Shown piece by piece: positions 10,700-22,252 of a stretch of 64,000 bases of DNA (position 1 is the first letter of the stretch; each line of letters starts with the position of its first letter). A model generated the notes under the pieces. That model was not told the origin of the DNA and ran no database searches. It saw only the letters and a program-made list of their open reading frames with translations. Position numbers and translations under genes: made by a program. The stretch lies in assembly GCF_040958095.1 (NCBI RefSeq), contig NC_091198.1, forward strand, positions 31,807,830-31,871,829. The letters are read 5' to 3'. This stretch comes from Procambarus clarkii. Taxonomy: Eukaryota > Arthropoda > Malacostraca > Decapoda > Cambaridae.

Positions 10700-11602
10700 A
10701 TGAAAAATTGCTACCCAAATACCACAGCGATTTATACAGATGGATCTCGCATCATCATGAACAACGTACCCTCGGTCACTAGCGCTGTATGGATACCGGA
10801 ATACCATCTCAAGCAGGGATGGCGGTTACCAACCCAACTATCTGTTTTCACAGCTGAATTATATGCCTTATATCAAGCTCCCCAAATAAACACAACATTA
10901 CCAATCGGGACATATACAATCTGCAGTGACTCCAAGAGTGCGATTCAAGCAATTACGTACTCTTCAAAAACGTGCAAGGAGTTTGTTTACCCATGTCTTC
11001 AACTTCTTCATGAACATCGATTGAACGGTTATGATACCTCTATCCAATGGGTCCCAGCGCATTGTGGTATTCTCCATAATGAACTAGTAGACCAACTAGC
11101 CAAAGCAATGCACAACACACCTCACATTACCCGTCATCCAATTCCCCATGATGCACGTAAAGGAGCCTTCAAAAATACCATCACCCAAGATTTTGCGACG
11201 AAATGGAAAACGTCATGCTCACCTTTGTACTACGGGTCCATTAAAAAGAAATGGGAAACTTGGAAACATGTCAGATATAAAAGCAGAGAAATTGATATAG
11301 CGATGACCAGATTAAGGCTGGGACACACCAAACTAGCAGCACACAGCTCTAAGTACAGAACAGACATCAACGAACTCTGCATCCACTGTCAGGTGCCTGA
11401 AACAATCGAACACTATCTCCTACATTGCTTCCGACATTATAGTGGCAGAGTAAATTTCAAACAAGTACTTATCTCACTTAAAATACCCTTTACCATCGAG
11501 CATATATTAGGAGGCGGTGACCACTCGTCACAAGAAAAATACCAAATAGTCAAAGCACTGGATAAATATCTCCAATCGACCAACAAATTGGGTCACATCT
11601 GA
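10700..11602 (+). CDS. LINE ORF2, RNase H and C-terminal CCHC domain
   Basis: A 300-codon open segment, shifted by one frame from the RT. The RNase H catalytic set is visible in order: Asp in 'IYTDGSRI' (residue about 14), Glu in 'FTAELYALY', Asp in 'CSDSKSAI', and the His/Asp region 'WVPAHCGILHNELVDQLA'. A C-terminal zinc-like motif 'CIHCQVPETIEHYLLHC' follows near residue 230. RNase H removes the RNA strand of the hybrid during reverse transcription. It ends at TGA 11600-11602, followed by about 290 bp of 3' UTR. Confidence 0.85.
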   Translation: MKNCYPNTTAIYTDGSRIIMNNVPSVTSAVWIPEYHLKQGWRLPTQLSVFTAELYALYQAPQINTTLPIGTYTICSDSKSAIQAITYSSKTCKEFVYPCLQLLHEHRLNGYDTSIQWVPAHCGILHNELVDQLAKAMHNTPHITRHPIPHDARKGAFKNTITQDFATKWKTSCSPLYYGSIKKKWETWKHVRYKSREIDIAMTRLRLGHTKLAAHSSKYRTDINELCIHCQVPETIEHYLLHCFRHYSGRVNFKQVLISLKIPFTIEHILGGGDHSSQEKYQIVKALDKYLQSTNKLGHI

Positions 11603-11909
11603 CCCGCGCCACATTTATACCTGGCGCCACCAACAGCTAAACACAGAAAACAACTACCTCGTCGCAACACCAAGGATCAGCTGACGCCATAAACACAACA
11701 CACCGCCCTACGGTGCGGCAAGTCTCCCTCTAACACACACCTCTGTTCTAGTCGCCGCTCCTCTATCTACAGCACAACGCAACAAGCACTTTTGAAACTC
11801 TTATCATCTTCAACATAAACGCCTCTACCAACATCTGTGCTGGTGCAGCCATCGGGAGGACAAACCCTTCATGCAAACTGCACCTACTATCAAGAAGAAG
11901 AAGAAGAAG

Positions 11910-12540
11910 ACATTTACAAGCTATAACTCCTTAAACATACATATAGCTAATAGAATATTGTACAGTATATTTCTCAAGAAAGTATTAAAGTATTCGGCCA
12001 CACACAAAATCATAATATATTTATGTGAGAATAATTCAACAGAGTTCATATCGACGAGACATGGCAACAGTGACCCGACCAGTACCCAATGGGGGAGGGG
12101 GGAGGGGGGGGGGGGGTTTAGGGAGAATTCTAGAAACTACCGGTCAAGCTCTAATACATCATCACACATATTTATACGGGTATAATATATACAACCTAGC
12201 AACAACATTGCCTCTATACATGTTCTCACATTATACGTAAATCAAGTAATAAGAGCAATCAGTGCAAAGTAACACTAGGCTATTACACTGGAAATCAAAG
12301 AAATGGATATATCATAATAATACATATATATACTGGCCTAATACATCTGGCATATCAATGTATACATAGTACATGACTCAATACATACAGTATGTTATAT
12401 ACAGCAATGCATAAAATTTAATAATAGATACATATAATCATATTTCATGAAACATTTCATTAGGCTATTCTGCCTTATTCCATACTACCGTATGAACACA
12501 TCATACACCAATGATACTTGGTGTATCTGGGGTCATAACA
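11910..12540 (-). repeat. LTR (partial) of the second Gmr1-like element
   Basis: On the minus strand the LTR starts TGTTATGACCCCAG at 12540, preceded by a purine-rich tract GCGATGGAGGGA (12541-12552). It is probably cut by the LINE insertion at 11909. A G-rich run at 12090-12118 could form a quadruplex. No ORF of interest. The lower border is inferred only from the LINE tail. Confidence 0.5.
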
Positions 12541-12790
12541 TCCCTCCATCGCAAGAGATGGGTACACGGTGGCACAGGTGTACACATCCTTACTGCATGA
12601 ACTGCAAAATAAGATCATGTATCATATATACAAGTCAAAATAATTAGCTGCACAACATTTAGTGCAATCAATAATAATATAACATCAATACTATAGCATG
12701 TATAATACAGAATATATAATACAGATATAATACTTCATCAAGTTTATATGAGCTACAAGTCTATAGCAATATACAAGCAAATACAATCAA

Positions 12791-14135
12791 GAAGTTTTAC
12801 GATGGTTTCTCAAACTCAGGTTTTCCTCAGGGAAATACCTGGATAATGCATCAGCTATGACATTTAATTTACCAGGATTATGATGGATGTAGAGATTAAA
12901 TTCCTAAAAAAACAACGACCATCTTAAAGTCTTCTGATTATGCAACTTCATTTTGTCAATGAATATTAAAGAATTATGATCAGCATATACGCCTACCTTA
13001 TTTCCTTGTAAATATATATCGAATTTTTACATGCCAAGACAAGTGCATAAGCCTCTTTCTCAACAACAGAGTAATTCTTCTCTGTACTATTAAATTTTCC
13101 CGAAAAATTGTATACCGTATGCTCTACACCATCTATTCCAACTTAGAGTAGGACAGCAGCAACCCCCAAATCAGAAGCATCTATATACAGTACAAAAGGC
13201 TTACCAAACTCATGACTAGCGAGAACTGGAGATGAAGACAAAATACTTTTTAAACCATCAAAGGCTTTTTGGACACTGGGTAGTCCACTTAAACTTACGC
13301 TTCTGCTGTAATAAAGCAGTCAGAGGTGAAGCTACCATAGAAAAGCTCCTACAGTACCTACAGTAGTAGGCACTAATCCTCATGGAGCGCTGTACCTGTT
13401 TCTTGTTGGTCAAGATAGGGCAGTTAACAATAACACTAATTTTATCCTGTAAAGACATCACCCTACCTTGACCAACTTCGTCGTGCCCTAGATAGACAAT
13501 TGTACCCTTGACAAAATTACATTTCTGAGGGTTGACAGTAAGATTAGCAGTCATCAACGTGGCAAACAACAATTTCAACCCCTGTAAATGGTTTTGCCAA
13601 GAATCACTGAACAAAATAATGTCGTCTAGGTAAGCACGACAATTGGGAATGTCCTGCAACAGCCAATTCATTAACCTCTGGAAGGTTGCTGGCGCATTCT
13701 TAAGACCAAAAGGCATTATGTTATACTGATACGAACCGTCAGGTGTAACAAAGGCTGACACTTCACTAGCTCGATCTGTAAAGGCACCTGATGATTACCT
13801 TTTGACAAATCGAGTTTCGATATAAATTGACAGTGACCAAGCTGGTCATTACTGTCTTCAAGCAAGGGTAAGGGAAAAGTATCCACAATAGTTACCTTAT
13901 TCAATCGCCTGTAGGCAGTTCACAGGCGCCACTTCCCATCCGGTTTACGAATTAGTAAGCAAGGCGAGCAATAGGAACTTTGACTAGGCTTAATTAAACC
14001 ATGCTCAAGGAGGAACTCCACTTCCCTCCTGATAATAGCTCTCTTCCCTGGTGATACTCTATATGGATGCATACGAATAGTGGTGGTGCCTGCGAGCTGA
14101 ATATCATGGCTAATGATATTGGTCTGGATAGGCAC
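12791..14135 (-). pseudogene. Gmr1-like pol: reverse transcriptase and RNase H
   Basis: On the minus strand, 14135-13920 holds the RT entry ('HGLIKPSQSSYCSPCLLIRK', 'PDGKWRL'). 13904-13716 holds 'VDTFPLP' and the first Asp region 'ISKLDLSKGNHQVPL'. 13761-13258 holds 'MPFGLKNAPATFQRLM', the catalytic 'YLDDIILFSD' and the thumb. RNase H follows to about 12800 with 'LYIDASDLG' and a decayed 'NYSVVEKEAYALV'. Several frameshifts and stops. Integrase lies upstream (higher coordinates) of the RT, the Gmr1-type order, and a polypurine tract and LTR follow RNase H directly. Confidence 0.8.
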
Positions 14136-15498
14136 TTTCCCAAGCTTACTAACTATATTTAGTTAGTAAGCTTTCAATTCTCCCTTTTTCTCTTCATCCA
14201 AGTGTCCCAACATCTCCACAAAGTTAGAACAACAAAGTGTAGGATTAGATACATCAACATTTAGGTTATTCGCAGGTGAGTCTCTGCCTCCTGTACAACA
14301 CTTGACACTGGCCTGGAACCCTGCAAAGCTTTTAACCTGTTTATGTGCAATACTTAAGTCTTAAGATTTGTCCTTCAAACTTCAAACTTTATAAGTCAAC
14401 TCAGAACGGCTGGACATGACTTTGAATGGACATTCAAAATGATGTTCCAGGGCAGTTTCCACTCTGGATTTTAAAACAAGAACAAGATCACCTGGCTAGA
14501 AACATCTCAACTTCACCCTGAACTTCTTGTTATGGTATTGCGTCATATTGAGCTGTAACTCCTTGAGATGTTCACTCGCCACGTCTTGATATTTCTTCAA
14601 CTGGGACTGGATCTCACTCAGCAGACGACTTCCTTCAGTGAGCGAAACGTTTCTCATCAGTCTCTCACGCAGCAACTGGATTGGACCTCTCACTGGATGA
14701 CCGAAAATTAATTGAGAGGAAGAACACCCCAAAGAATGCTGTAAACCATTTCGAGCTGCAAATAATACAAAGGTAAGTTCTCATACCATTTTCGTCCAGA
14801 GTCTTCACCAACAGTCCGCAACATCTGCTTCAGTGTTTGGTGAACCTTTCCAGGACATCTCGACTCTGGGGGTGGTTCGAACTGGAACGCTGGTGTTTAA
14901 TATTGTTCCTTCGACAAAATTGTTGTAACTCAGCTGAAACAAAATTGCTACCATTATCCGACTGGATCACACGAGGTAGTCCAAACAAGGTAAAAAAAAA
15001 TATTAGGTGATGAATGACTGTCTTAGCCCGGATATTACGTACAGGATACGCTTCCGGGAATCATGTAGTGGCACATTTAAGGGTTAGCAAATAAACATGA
15101 CCTGACTTGGTCCTATTTGAAGGGCCTACACAATCAATTAAGATGTGGGAGAAAGGTTCATGAGAAACTACAATTGGATTAAGAGAAGCTTAAGGTACAG
15201 TTTGGCTGGGTTTCCCCACCACTTGACAGGTTACACACTGTCTACAATATCTGCCAATATATTTTTTAAGTTTTGGCCAATAAAAGTACTTTGTTACCTG
15301 AAATAACATACGACTGATCCCTTGGTGACCACTTAAATAATCGTCATGAGCAGCTGCGAGGACTTGTTCTCGGTATGCTTTGGGGACTACCAGCTGGGTA
15401 ACACTCTCACAGTCCTCTGAAGAGGGAGATGTCTTGGATCTTCATTATCTCATCAGCATCTGATCACGGAGAAAGTATCCAACATCATCATGAACTGT
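14136..15498 (-). pseudogene. Gmr1-like pol: integrase
   Basis: Reading down from 15498: a short linker, 'QLVVPKAYREQVLAAAHDD' and 'GHQGI', then 'YFYWPKLKKYI' and 'CRQCVTC' complete the HHCC zinc domain. The catalytic core follows with Asp in 'LIDCVGPSN', Asp in 'VIQSDNGSNF', and Glu in 'DVLERFTKH' (the usual position is GxLERFHQ). 14732-14496 is the C-terminal part ('LIFGHPVRGP', 'LLRERLM', 'QYHNKKF'). The core has at least three in-frame stops. It is truncated at 15498, where a gypsy LTR of the opposite strand begins. Confidence 0.8.
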
Positions 15499-15697
15499 CA
15501 TGTTCACAGAAAACGGTACCATCCGTTTTCTATGTGTGGCGGCTCAGACGCCAGAGGAGGTAAACAAGAGAGCGTACAGGACGCCCGCCAAGCTTGGTAG
15601 CTACTAGTCATGTATGAGTTTAAGTATTAAAGTCAATAACTAAGCAATGGCTTTATATCAACAACCAAGACTTCCTCAGTAACACACAACACCACAT
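15499..15697 (+). repeat. Probable 5' LTR of the Mag-like gypsy element
   Basis: It lies between the broken integrase and a primer-site-like TGGCGACGAGAATG. It begins near TGTTCACAG (15499) and ends ...CACCACA. It is short (about 200 bp), as Mag-type LTRs often are. No matching 3' LTR was found in the window, so the borders are tentative. Confidence 0.45.
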
Positions 15698-15712
15698 TGG
15701 CGACGAGAATGA
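15698..15712 (+). promoter_or_regulatory. Probable tRNA primer binding site
   Basis: TGGCGACGAGAATGA follows an LTR-like CA end by one base. TGG is the complement of the universal tRNA CCA end. I cannot name the tRNA with certainty. Confidence 0.45.
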
Positions 15713-16273
15713 AATGTGAACGCAGGTATTTGTTCAGCTTAAAACACAAGGGAGAAGCATGCTGTCTCATGCCCGGAGGAGGAGGGAAGTCGTGCTGTCT
15801 GTGAGCACCATACCCGATGCTGTGTGCTAACCAATGCTATGTGCTACCCAAGCTGTGCTGACTGAAGCTGAGTACTGAGGAATCTGCCGACGCTGTATAC
15901 GAAACGATGCTTTGATACTGTATACAAAACCCGATGTTTTGTGTACGAAACGCGCTCTGTGCTACATTTCTTCATGCTGTGAACTAACTGCTGTACCAAC
16001 TGCTGTACCAACTGCTGTACAAACTGCTGTACCAACTGCTGACAATTGCTGTGTTGCTGTGAGTAGGAACAACACATGTACACAAGGGCTAGGTAAGAAG
16101 TCAGTTGCTGCTGTATTGTGCACTGCTGTGAAATTTTGCATTAAAATTCTTGTGTGCTTTGCAAAATTAAAGTAATTACAGTGAATTCTTAACTAACATA
16201 TACAGTGCAGTAAGTGTTTAATATTCTGAGGAACATTTAAGTGATAAGTTTACATTTATTCAGTAAAAAAAAA
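15713..16273 (+). other. Leader of the Mag-like gypsy element, with a 12-bp repeat
   Basis: Non-coding sequence between the primer site and gag. At 15975-16041 the 12-bp unit 'aactgctgtacc' repeats about five times. No other feature seen. Confidence 0.5.
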
Positions 16274-17149
16274 ATGGCAAATATACCTCAGTTTCTTGCA
16301 TTTGATCCTGACTGTGACCAGACAAACCTGTCACAGAGGTGGGTCAAATGGCTTAAATGGTTTGAAAATTTGCTGATAGTTTCAGACATCAAAAGTGCTG
16401 AAAGAAAGCGTGTCTTTCTACTTCATTATGCAGGTGATAGAGTTTGTGACATCTTTGATACACTGAAAGACACTGGTGGTGCCAAAGATTATGACATTGC
16501 CAAAGCCAAATTAACTGAGCACTTCTAACCAAGACAAAATACTGCAATGGAAATTATGCATTTCAGGAGAGCCAGACAACTCTCTAATGAAACTGTGGAT
16601 CAATACCATACACGTCTGCAGGGTTTAGCAGCCCATTGTGAGTTTGCTGATGTTGACAAAGAAATCAAACAGCAAATAATTGAAACATGCACATCTACAC
16701 GTCTCCGTCGAAGAACTCTAGAACTTGTTGATGATGAAAGTTCTCTTACCAAGATACTGGATATGGCTCGTCGAATGGAAGATCCTGCACGTGATGCTCG
16801 TGTCATGGAGTGCAGTGATAACAACGGTTCTGCCACCGTTACTAACAGTGATGGGGTACGTAAGGTTCAGGGAGGACACCGTGATCAAAGAAGATATCAT
16901 GGCAAACCTAACAGCAAATTGAGCCTAGAACCACATCACAAATGGGGTCAAGGAACAAGACTCAAGCAGTCACAACGACTGCTTGTCTCTTGTCTCTGCT
17001 TGATAGTCTCTCATAACAACCAGAGGGGAGGGCACCAAACAGCGGGTCCGCCTCCTCACTGGTACTACACTTATGACCACAGGTGTTGGAGTTGTGGTGG
17101 ACGCGGCCACAAACGAGATGACTGTCCCAATAACAAGGAGGGATTATGA
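16274..17149 (+). pseudogene. Mag-like gypsy Gag
   Basis: The start chosen is the ATG of 'MANIPQFLAF' at 16274, after an A-run. The capsid region has 'WVKWLKWFENLLIVSDI' and 'RKRVFLLHYAGDRV', the pattern of Gag in Mag-type gypsy elements. An in-frame TAA at 16526 splits the frame. The second part (16547 on) has 'FRRARQLSNETVDQYHTRLQ' and ends in one zinc knuckle CWSCGGRGHKRDDC (CX2CX4HX4C) just before the stop at 17149. Gag forms the particle core and binds element RNA. Confidence 0.8.
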
Positions 17150-17425
17150 GAAAAGGAAGGAAGGGAGGCCCACTTTTGAAGTAAGGGTGTGCAGGAAGAG
17201 GTTGACTGCATTCCTGGACACTAGTAATCAGGTAACCATCATTAAGAGGGACTCATTCAGTCCATGACCCATTAAGGTCATGACCTGACTTTCAGTCAGG
17301 TGTGCCTTAAGGAAGGGGTTGCACAATTAACAGGTGTCAATGGTCAGCATTTTGACGTTCTGGGAAAATGCATTTTAACCTTTAACATTGAAAAAGACAA
17401 ACCTTGTATCCATGAATTAATCTGT
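17073..17425 (+). pseudogene. Mag-like gypsy protease (5' part of pol)
   Basis: This overlaps the end of gag in another frame. 'RPTFEVRVCRKRLTAFLDTS' contains the aspartic protease active site, but the usual DTG/DTS-G is DTSN here, and 'QVTII' follows. After a frameshift near 17270 the protein continues ('GVAQLTGVNGQHFDVLGKC') to 'HELIC', where the LINE at 17426 interrupts it. It resumes at 20989 with 'ILFGMDFLRRF', the usual end of the protease fold. Confidence 0.7.
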
Positions 17426-17471
17426 TCCTGTAATTGCTTATCTTATTGTATCGTGACATTATCTTATCTAT

Positions 17472-18521
17472 ATGCTTACTGATATTGATCCTGATCGAAA
17501 TCTTCTGTCCCATATCCACACAAATCAGCACATTGATCATCATTATTGCAGGTATTACACAGCAAATCTTGCAAAAAACAAACTCTTAAATAGCACCTGC
17601 TTATCAGTTTACAACCAAAATGTTAGGTCACTTGGTAAACATTTTGATGATATAAAATCACTACTTACAGCACTAGGTACTAAATTATCTTTCATCATTT
17701 TAACAGAAACTTGGCTAAGTAATGACTATACCCAACTCTACAATTTAGCTGGTTATAAAGCCATTCATAACTGCAGGCCTAATAAAAAAGATGGCGGTAC
17801 AGCAATATATTACAAAGATACCTTCATTTGCAATAGTGTCATTAGTGATAGAGACGACTTTTGTGAATATACCTTTGCCAAGTTCTCCAGTAAATCCCTT
17901 AAATCCTCCCTGATAATCGGTGCCATCTATAGATTTCCTAATACCAACATAGCTTTATTCTCTGACAATGTAAGGAATCTCATCATAAATAACAATCTCA
18001 ACAAAAATCACATCATTCTGGGAGGTGATTTCAATATTGACCTGGGTCTTCAAAACAACCCTCAAGTTGACTATTTCCGTAACAGCATGCACTCCTGTAT
18101 GCTAATCCCCACAATCACCAAGCCCACCCGAGTCACTCAAACATCTGCCACTACCCTGGATCACCTATGGACTAATATAACAGCTCCCCTTACATCTGGG
18201 GTAATTTATGACAGAACAACTGACCACTATCCTACTTTCCTCATAGCAAACATGGACACTACACCTCCAGAAACCAAAAAACTTTCATTCAGGCTACATA
18301 GTGAATCAGCTTTAGGATATCTCTCTAATGCACTTCACAATATTAACTGGGAATCTGAATTTAATAATTCACAGGATATAAACTCATCAACTAACCTCTT
18401 TCTCTCCAAAACTCTAAGCCTCTACAACACTCACTGTCCCCTCCTTACCAAAAAAGTAACTGATAAAAGAAAAAATAACCCGTGGCTCACAAGTGGCATA
18501 ATCAATCAACAAAAAACATGA
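17472..18521 (+). CDS. CR1/L2-like LINE endonuclease domain
   Basis: A 349-codon open segment. APE-type endonuclease motifs in order: 'SVYNQNVRSLGKHF' (Asn), 'FIILTETWLS' (Glu, residue about 78), 'IIGAIYRFPN', 'IILGGDFNIDL' (Asp/Asn, residue about 185), 'SATTLDHLWTN', and 'DRTTDHYPTFL' (Asp-His, residue about 250). It nicks the target for target-primed reverse transcription. It starts shortly after the 5' truncation point and ends at a premature stop; the RT continues in another frame. Confidence 0.85.
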   Translation: MLTDIDPDRNLLSHIHTNQHIDHHYCRYYTANLAKNKLLNSTCLSVYNQNVRSLGKHFDDIKSLLTALGTKLSFIILTETWLSNDYTQLYNLAGYKAIHNCRPNKKDGGTAIYYKDTFICNSVISDRDDFCEYTFAKFSSKSLKSSLIIGAIYRFPNTNIALFSDNVRNLIINNNLNKNHIILGGDFNIDLGLQNNPQVDYFRNSMHSCMLIPTITKPTRVTQTSATTLDHLWTNITAPLTSGVIYDRTTDHYPTFLIANMDTTPPETKKLSFRLHSESALGYLSNALHNINWESEFNNSQDINSSTNLFLSKTLSLYNTHCPLLTKKVTDKRKNNPWLTSGIINQQKT

Positions 18522-20255
18522 ATACGAAAAGAAATTTAGGAGTGGCCTAGTTTCAATGGAAGTAGTTAAAAGGTACTCATCAGTGCTTACCAGTATCATA
18601 AGAAAAGCAAAACTTTCATATTATGAGACTAGATTCAAAGAAGCAAAAGGCAACATGAAAAGCACATGGAATACCATCTCTAACATCCTGGGAACTAAAC
18701 AACACTCCCACAACCAGATAACACTCTCTAAGGATGGCCTTACACTATCATCTGACTTAGAAATGGCGAATGAATTTAATAGCTTCTTTTCATCGATTGG
18801 TGCTAACCTTGCAAGTAAAATCCCACAGACTCAGACACCTATCAACACATATCTCTCAGGCAGCTATCCAAACTCTCTTCTCCTCTCACCAGTCAGCCCG
18901 TCAGATGTTGTGTCCATCATACACTCACTAAAAACCAAAGCTGGGAACATCAGTGAAATCCCATCCATTGTATACAAGAGCGTCTCCCATGCCCTTGCGC
19001 CACCTATAGATCTGCTGTTCAACAAATCCCTCGAGTGTCATACCTTCCCTGATATCCTTAAAAAAGCAAGAGTAACGCCAGTTCATAAAGGAGGTAATCC
19101 GTCAGACATAAACAGCTACAGACCAATATCGAACCTACCCATACTATCAAAAATATTTGAAAAAATTATCTACAAACAGCTCTACTCCTATCTCGTAAAA
19201 TTCGACATTCTTAGCCCCTGTCAGTTTGGCTTCCGCTCTCAAAAGAGTACCAACGATGCAATTATTAGTCTCCTTGATATAATTTACTCAGCCCTTGAAA
19301 AAAAATGAGTTTCCAATTGGACTCTTCATTGACCTGAGAAAGGCCTTTGATACTGTTAATCACGATTACCTCTTATGTAAACTCCATCATTATGGAATCC
19401 GAGGCCATGCACTGGACTATATCCAATCCTATCTTAGTGATAGACACCAATGTGTAGCCATCAATAATATAATCTCTCCCATTCTACCAATAACCGTTGG
19501 AGTGCCACAGGGCAGCATCTTGGGACCCCTTCTATTTCTTATATACATTAATGATCTGCCTAATGTCTCTAACATTCTGAAACCTATTTTGTTTGCTGAT
19601 GATACTACCCTCATCTACTCCAACCCCAACCCACATACACTAAATGATGTTGTTAATAATGAACTAAAAAAAGTCCACTTATGGATGTCAACCAACAAAC
19701 TAACACTTAACATAGAAAAGACCTACTACATCCTATTTGGAAGCAAATCTACAAATGCAATTCAGCTTCAGATTGACAATGTAAACATTAGCAATAAAAA
19801 TGATGGAAAGTTTCTTGGCATATTCCTAGACAAGAGACTCAACTTCAGTACCCACATACAACACATAACTAAGAAAGTCTCTAAAACCGTTGGTATACTT
19901 TCCAAAATCAGATATTATGTTCCTAACTCTGCTCTCATCTCTATATTATGCACTAATCTATCCCTATCTCAACTATGGTATCTGTGCATGGGGTTCAACC
20001 ACTGCAAACCACCTCAAGTCCATCATCACCCAGCAAAAATCTGCTATCAGAATAATATCAAATTCTGCTTTCAGACAACACACAGCCCCCTTGTTTAACT
20101 CCCTAAACATGCTAAACATAATCTCACTCCACAAATTCTCTTGTGTCAACTACATTTACAAAACCCTGTTCTTAAATGCAAATCCTTGTCTGAAACTCTT
20201 CCTGGACATATGTAATAGGACCCATTATCACCACACCAGAAATAAATCGCTTTGA
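18522..20255 (+). pseudogene. CR1/L2-like LINE reverse transcriptase
   Basis: Three overlapping open pieces separated by frameshifts near 19300 and 19900-20090. RT motifs: 'SYRPISNLPILSKIFEKIIY', 'QFGFRSQKSTNDAI', '[19 protein letters not shown]' (catalytic Asp), '[15 protein letters not shown]', '[11 protein letters not shown]' (catalytic FADD), '[12 protein letters not shown]' and the thumb '[15 protein letters not shown]'. No RNase H follows. Differences from the I-type LINE at 6890 show it is a separate family. Confidence 0.85.
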
Positions 20256-20444
20256 TATCCCCAGAGTTAAACTTAATCTGTGTAAACACTCTATGCAAAT
20301 AAAGGGACCCAGTTTATGGAACTCACTCCCTACTGAATTGAAAAGCTGTCCAACTTTTACATCATTCAAAATCAATACTAAAAAGTACCTAATTTCATCT
20401 TCATAGTTTTTTCACTTTTTGCCTTAAAATTGCACTGTATCAAT

Positions 20445-20700
20445 TGCTACCCAATCTCCCAACCTTTATGTTCCCAATTTGAACATCTTTACCATTGTGA
20501 TCATTGCTGTTTTCTTATATGTGCTGCCAATCTGTTGTATGGTGTTTATAAATCTTGTTTATCTGTATCTTTTGCTACCCAGTCTCCCAATCTTTATGTA
20601 CCCATTCTGAACATCTTTACCATTGTAATCATTGCTGTCTTATATGTGCTGTCAATCTGCTGTATGGTGTCTATTAATCTTGTTTAAATTACTAATCAAG
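20445..20700 (+). repeat. 128-bp tandem duplication in the LINE 3' UTR
   Basis: Two imperfect copies of 'tgctaccca.tctcccaa.ctttatg...tgtatggtgt' start at 20445 and 20573. After them come AT-rich sequence and, from about 20857, the 'cccgaaacgc' block. Confidence 0.7.
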
Positions 20701-20988
20701 CTGTCAATGTAATTAATCAGAGCTTTAATATAACAATGTGCTTTAATATACTTACTTATCTCTCTCATCTCATTTTTCTCTTGTAATGTATCTTTATCAT
20801 TTATCAATTCTGATTGAAACTACCTACTTAAAATTATCTGCTAGATTAAGGACCTGCCCGAAACGCTGCGCGTACTAGTGGCTTTACAAGAATGTAAATA
20901 CTGTACTATCCAATGTATTCTCACAAACCCAATGTACCTTCTTATATATATATAAATAAATAAATAAATAAATAAATGAATGTACTGT

Positions 20989-22252
20989 GGTGGATAATGT
21001 AACATTCCCTGTGATATATTGTTTGGTATGGATTTTTTGAGACGATTTACGTATTCTTTGACATCGGAGACGGGAGCAAGACACAGTAGGCTACAGTTGG
21101 GATCTGTGTCTTTCCCAGTAAAGTTCATCGATCACCCTCCCATAATTGCTTCAATTCAAAGAACACCTAAATATGTAAACCTTCCTAAATAATTGTTCAA
21201 GTCTCTTCAATACCCTGACAAGAAAACATGTACACTACATGCTGTACATAGACAAGTATATCCACCACGGTCGTTTAAGTTTATTAAAGTTGCCGTAGGA
21301 AGAAACATTCAAACCGGAAGTACCCTTCAGGTAACTGGCAGAGTTGATAAGTTGTTGATACCATATACTCTGGTGTCTGTTCATGTCAAAGGTGCAATAA
21401 TACCAGTGGTCAACCTCTCACAAACCTTATCGCTTTAGGGTAGGCGATAGTCTGACTCAGGGAATTGTGGTAAATTTAAAAGAAATAATAGAGTCAGATA
21501 CCACACAAACATCGTCTATAACAGCGCAATGTAGCACTTTAAACGTAAGAGACGAGGAGTCACACAGTAAGATCGATAAAGAAACTCCAATATCTCCTCA
21601 AGATAAGGAAATGGTGGACAAATTAATAACAGCTCTAGATTTGACTCATATGTCACCTGCTGATCGTAAACAGGTATGGGAAGTTCTCCGTAAATTTCCT
21701 AGGTTATTTGCAACCGAGGATGAGGAAATAGGCTATCTGCCTCAAGTCGAACACACCATTCCAACAGGTGATAATCCTCTGGTCCAAACACGTCAATGGA
21801 GACTCCCAGAGCAGGCAAAACAACTTATTAGAGATGAGTGTAAAAAGATGGTGAGATAGGGCGTTATAGAAGAAAGCACGTCACCATGGCTTTCCCCAGT
21901 AGTGCTAGTACGCAAACCTGATGGTAATTACAGATTCTGTGTTGATTACTGCAAAGTGAACGAAGTGACAAAAGCGGACGCTTATCCTCTGCCTCTCATT
22001 CAATAAATCATAGACCAGTTTGGCACAGCTAAGTACTTCTCAACACTTGACGCCAAGTCAGCATATTGGGCCATACCAGTTGCAAAGCAAGACAGAGTCA
22101 AAACAGCATTTTCGGAAGGTGCTACGACTTTCCATTTTAAGCGTATGACATTTGGATTAAAGACAGCTCCTTCATCTTTTCAGAGGGCGATTAATTTTAT
22201 TCTAAGTCCAGTTCTTGGTAGGCACTCATTGGCGTACCTTGATGATGTTGTA
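20989..22252 (+). pseudogene. Mag-like gypsy pol: end of protease, linker and RT up to YLDD
   Basis: It continues the protease ('ILFGMDFLRRF'). A linker (21193-21440, 21467-21859) has 'YLPQVEHTIPTGDNPLV', 'QTRQWRLPEQAK'. The RT has '[19 protein letters not shown]', '[12 protein letters not shown]', 'YFSTLDAKSAYW' (catalytic Asp), 'FKRMTFGLKTAPSSFQRA' and stops exactly after YLDDVV at 22252. In-frame stops occur near 21857 and 22005. The Polinton inserts here, and the frame picks up again at 43534. Confidence 0.85.

Larger units (their letters stand above)
6890..11909 (+). mobile_element. I-type non-LTR retrotransposon (LINE) with RNase H
   Basis: A nearly full-length LINE. It has a GC-rich 5' region (about 6890), ORF1, an ORF2 coding for an APE-type endonuclease, reverse transcriptase, RNase H and a C-terminal CCHC motif, a 3' UTR, and an (AAG)n tail at 11890-11909. 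The RNase H after the RT places it in the I group of LINEs. The 5' end is approximate and no target duplication was identified. ORF2 has at least two frameshifts and a 169-bp insertion, so this copy is dead. Confidence 0.8.
17426..20984 (+). mobile_element. CR1/L2-like LINE inserted in the gypsy protease
   Basis: A 3.56-kb LINE lacking ORF1 (5' truncated). It contains endonuclease and RT and no RNase H, and ends with an (AAAT)n tail at 20952-20978. A short duplication CTGT (17422-17425 and 20985-20988) flanks it. The host protease reading frame continues on both sides. The 3' UTR carries a tandem duplication and the 'cccgaaacgc' tail block. Confidence 0.8.
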
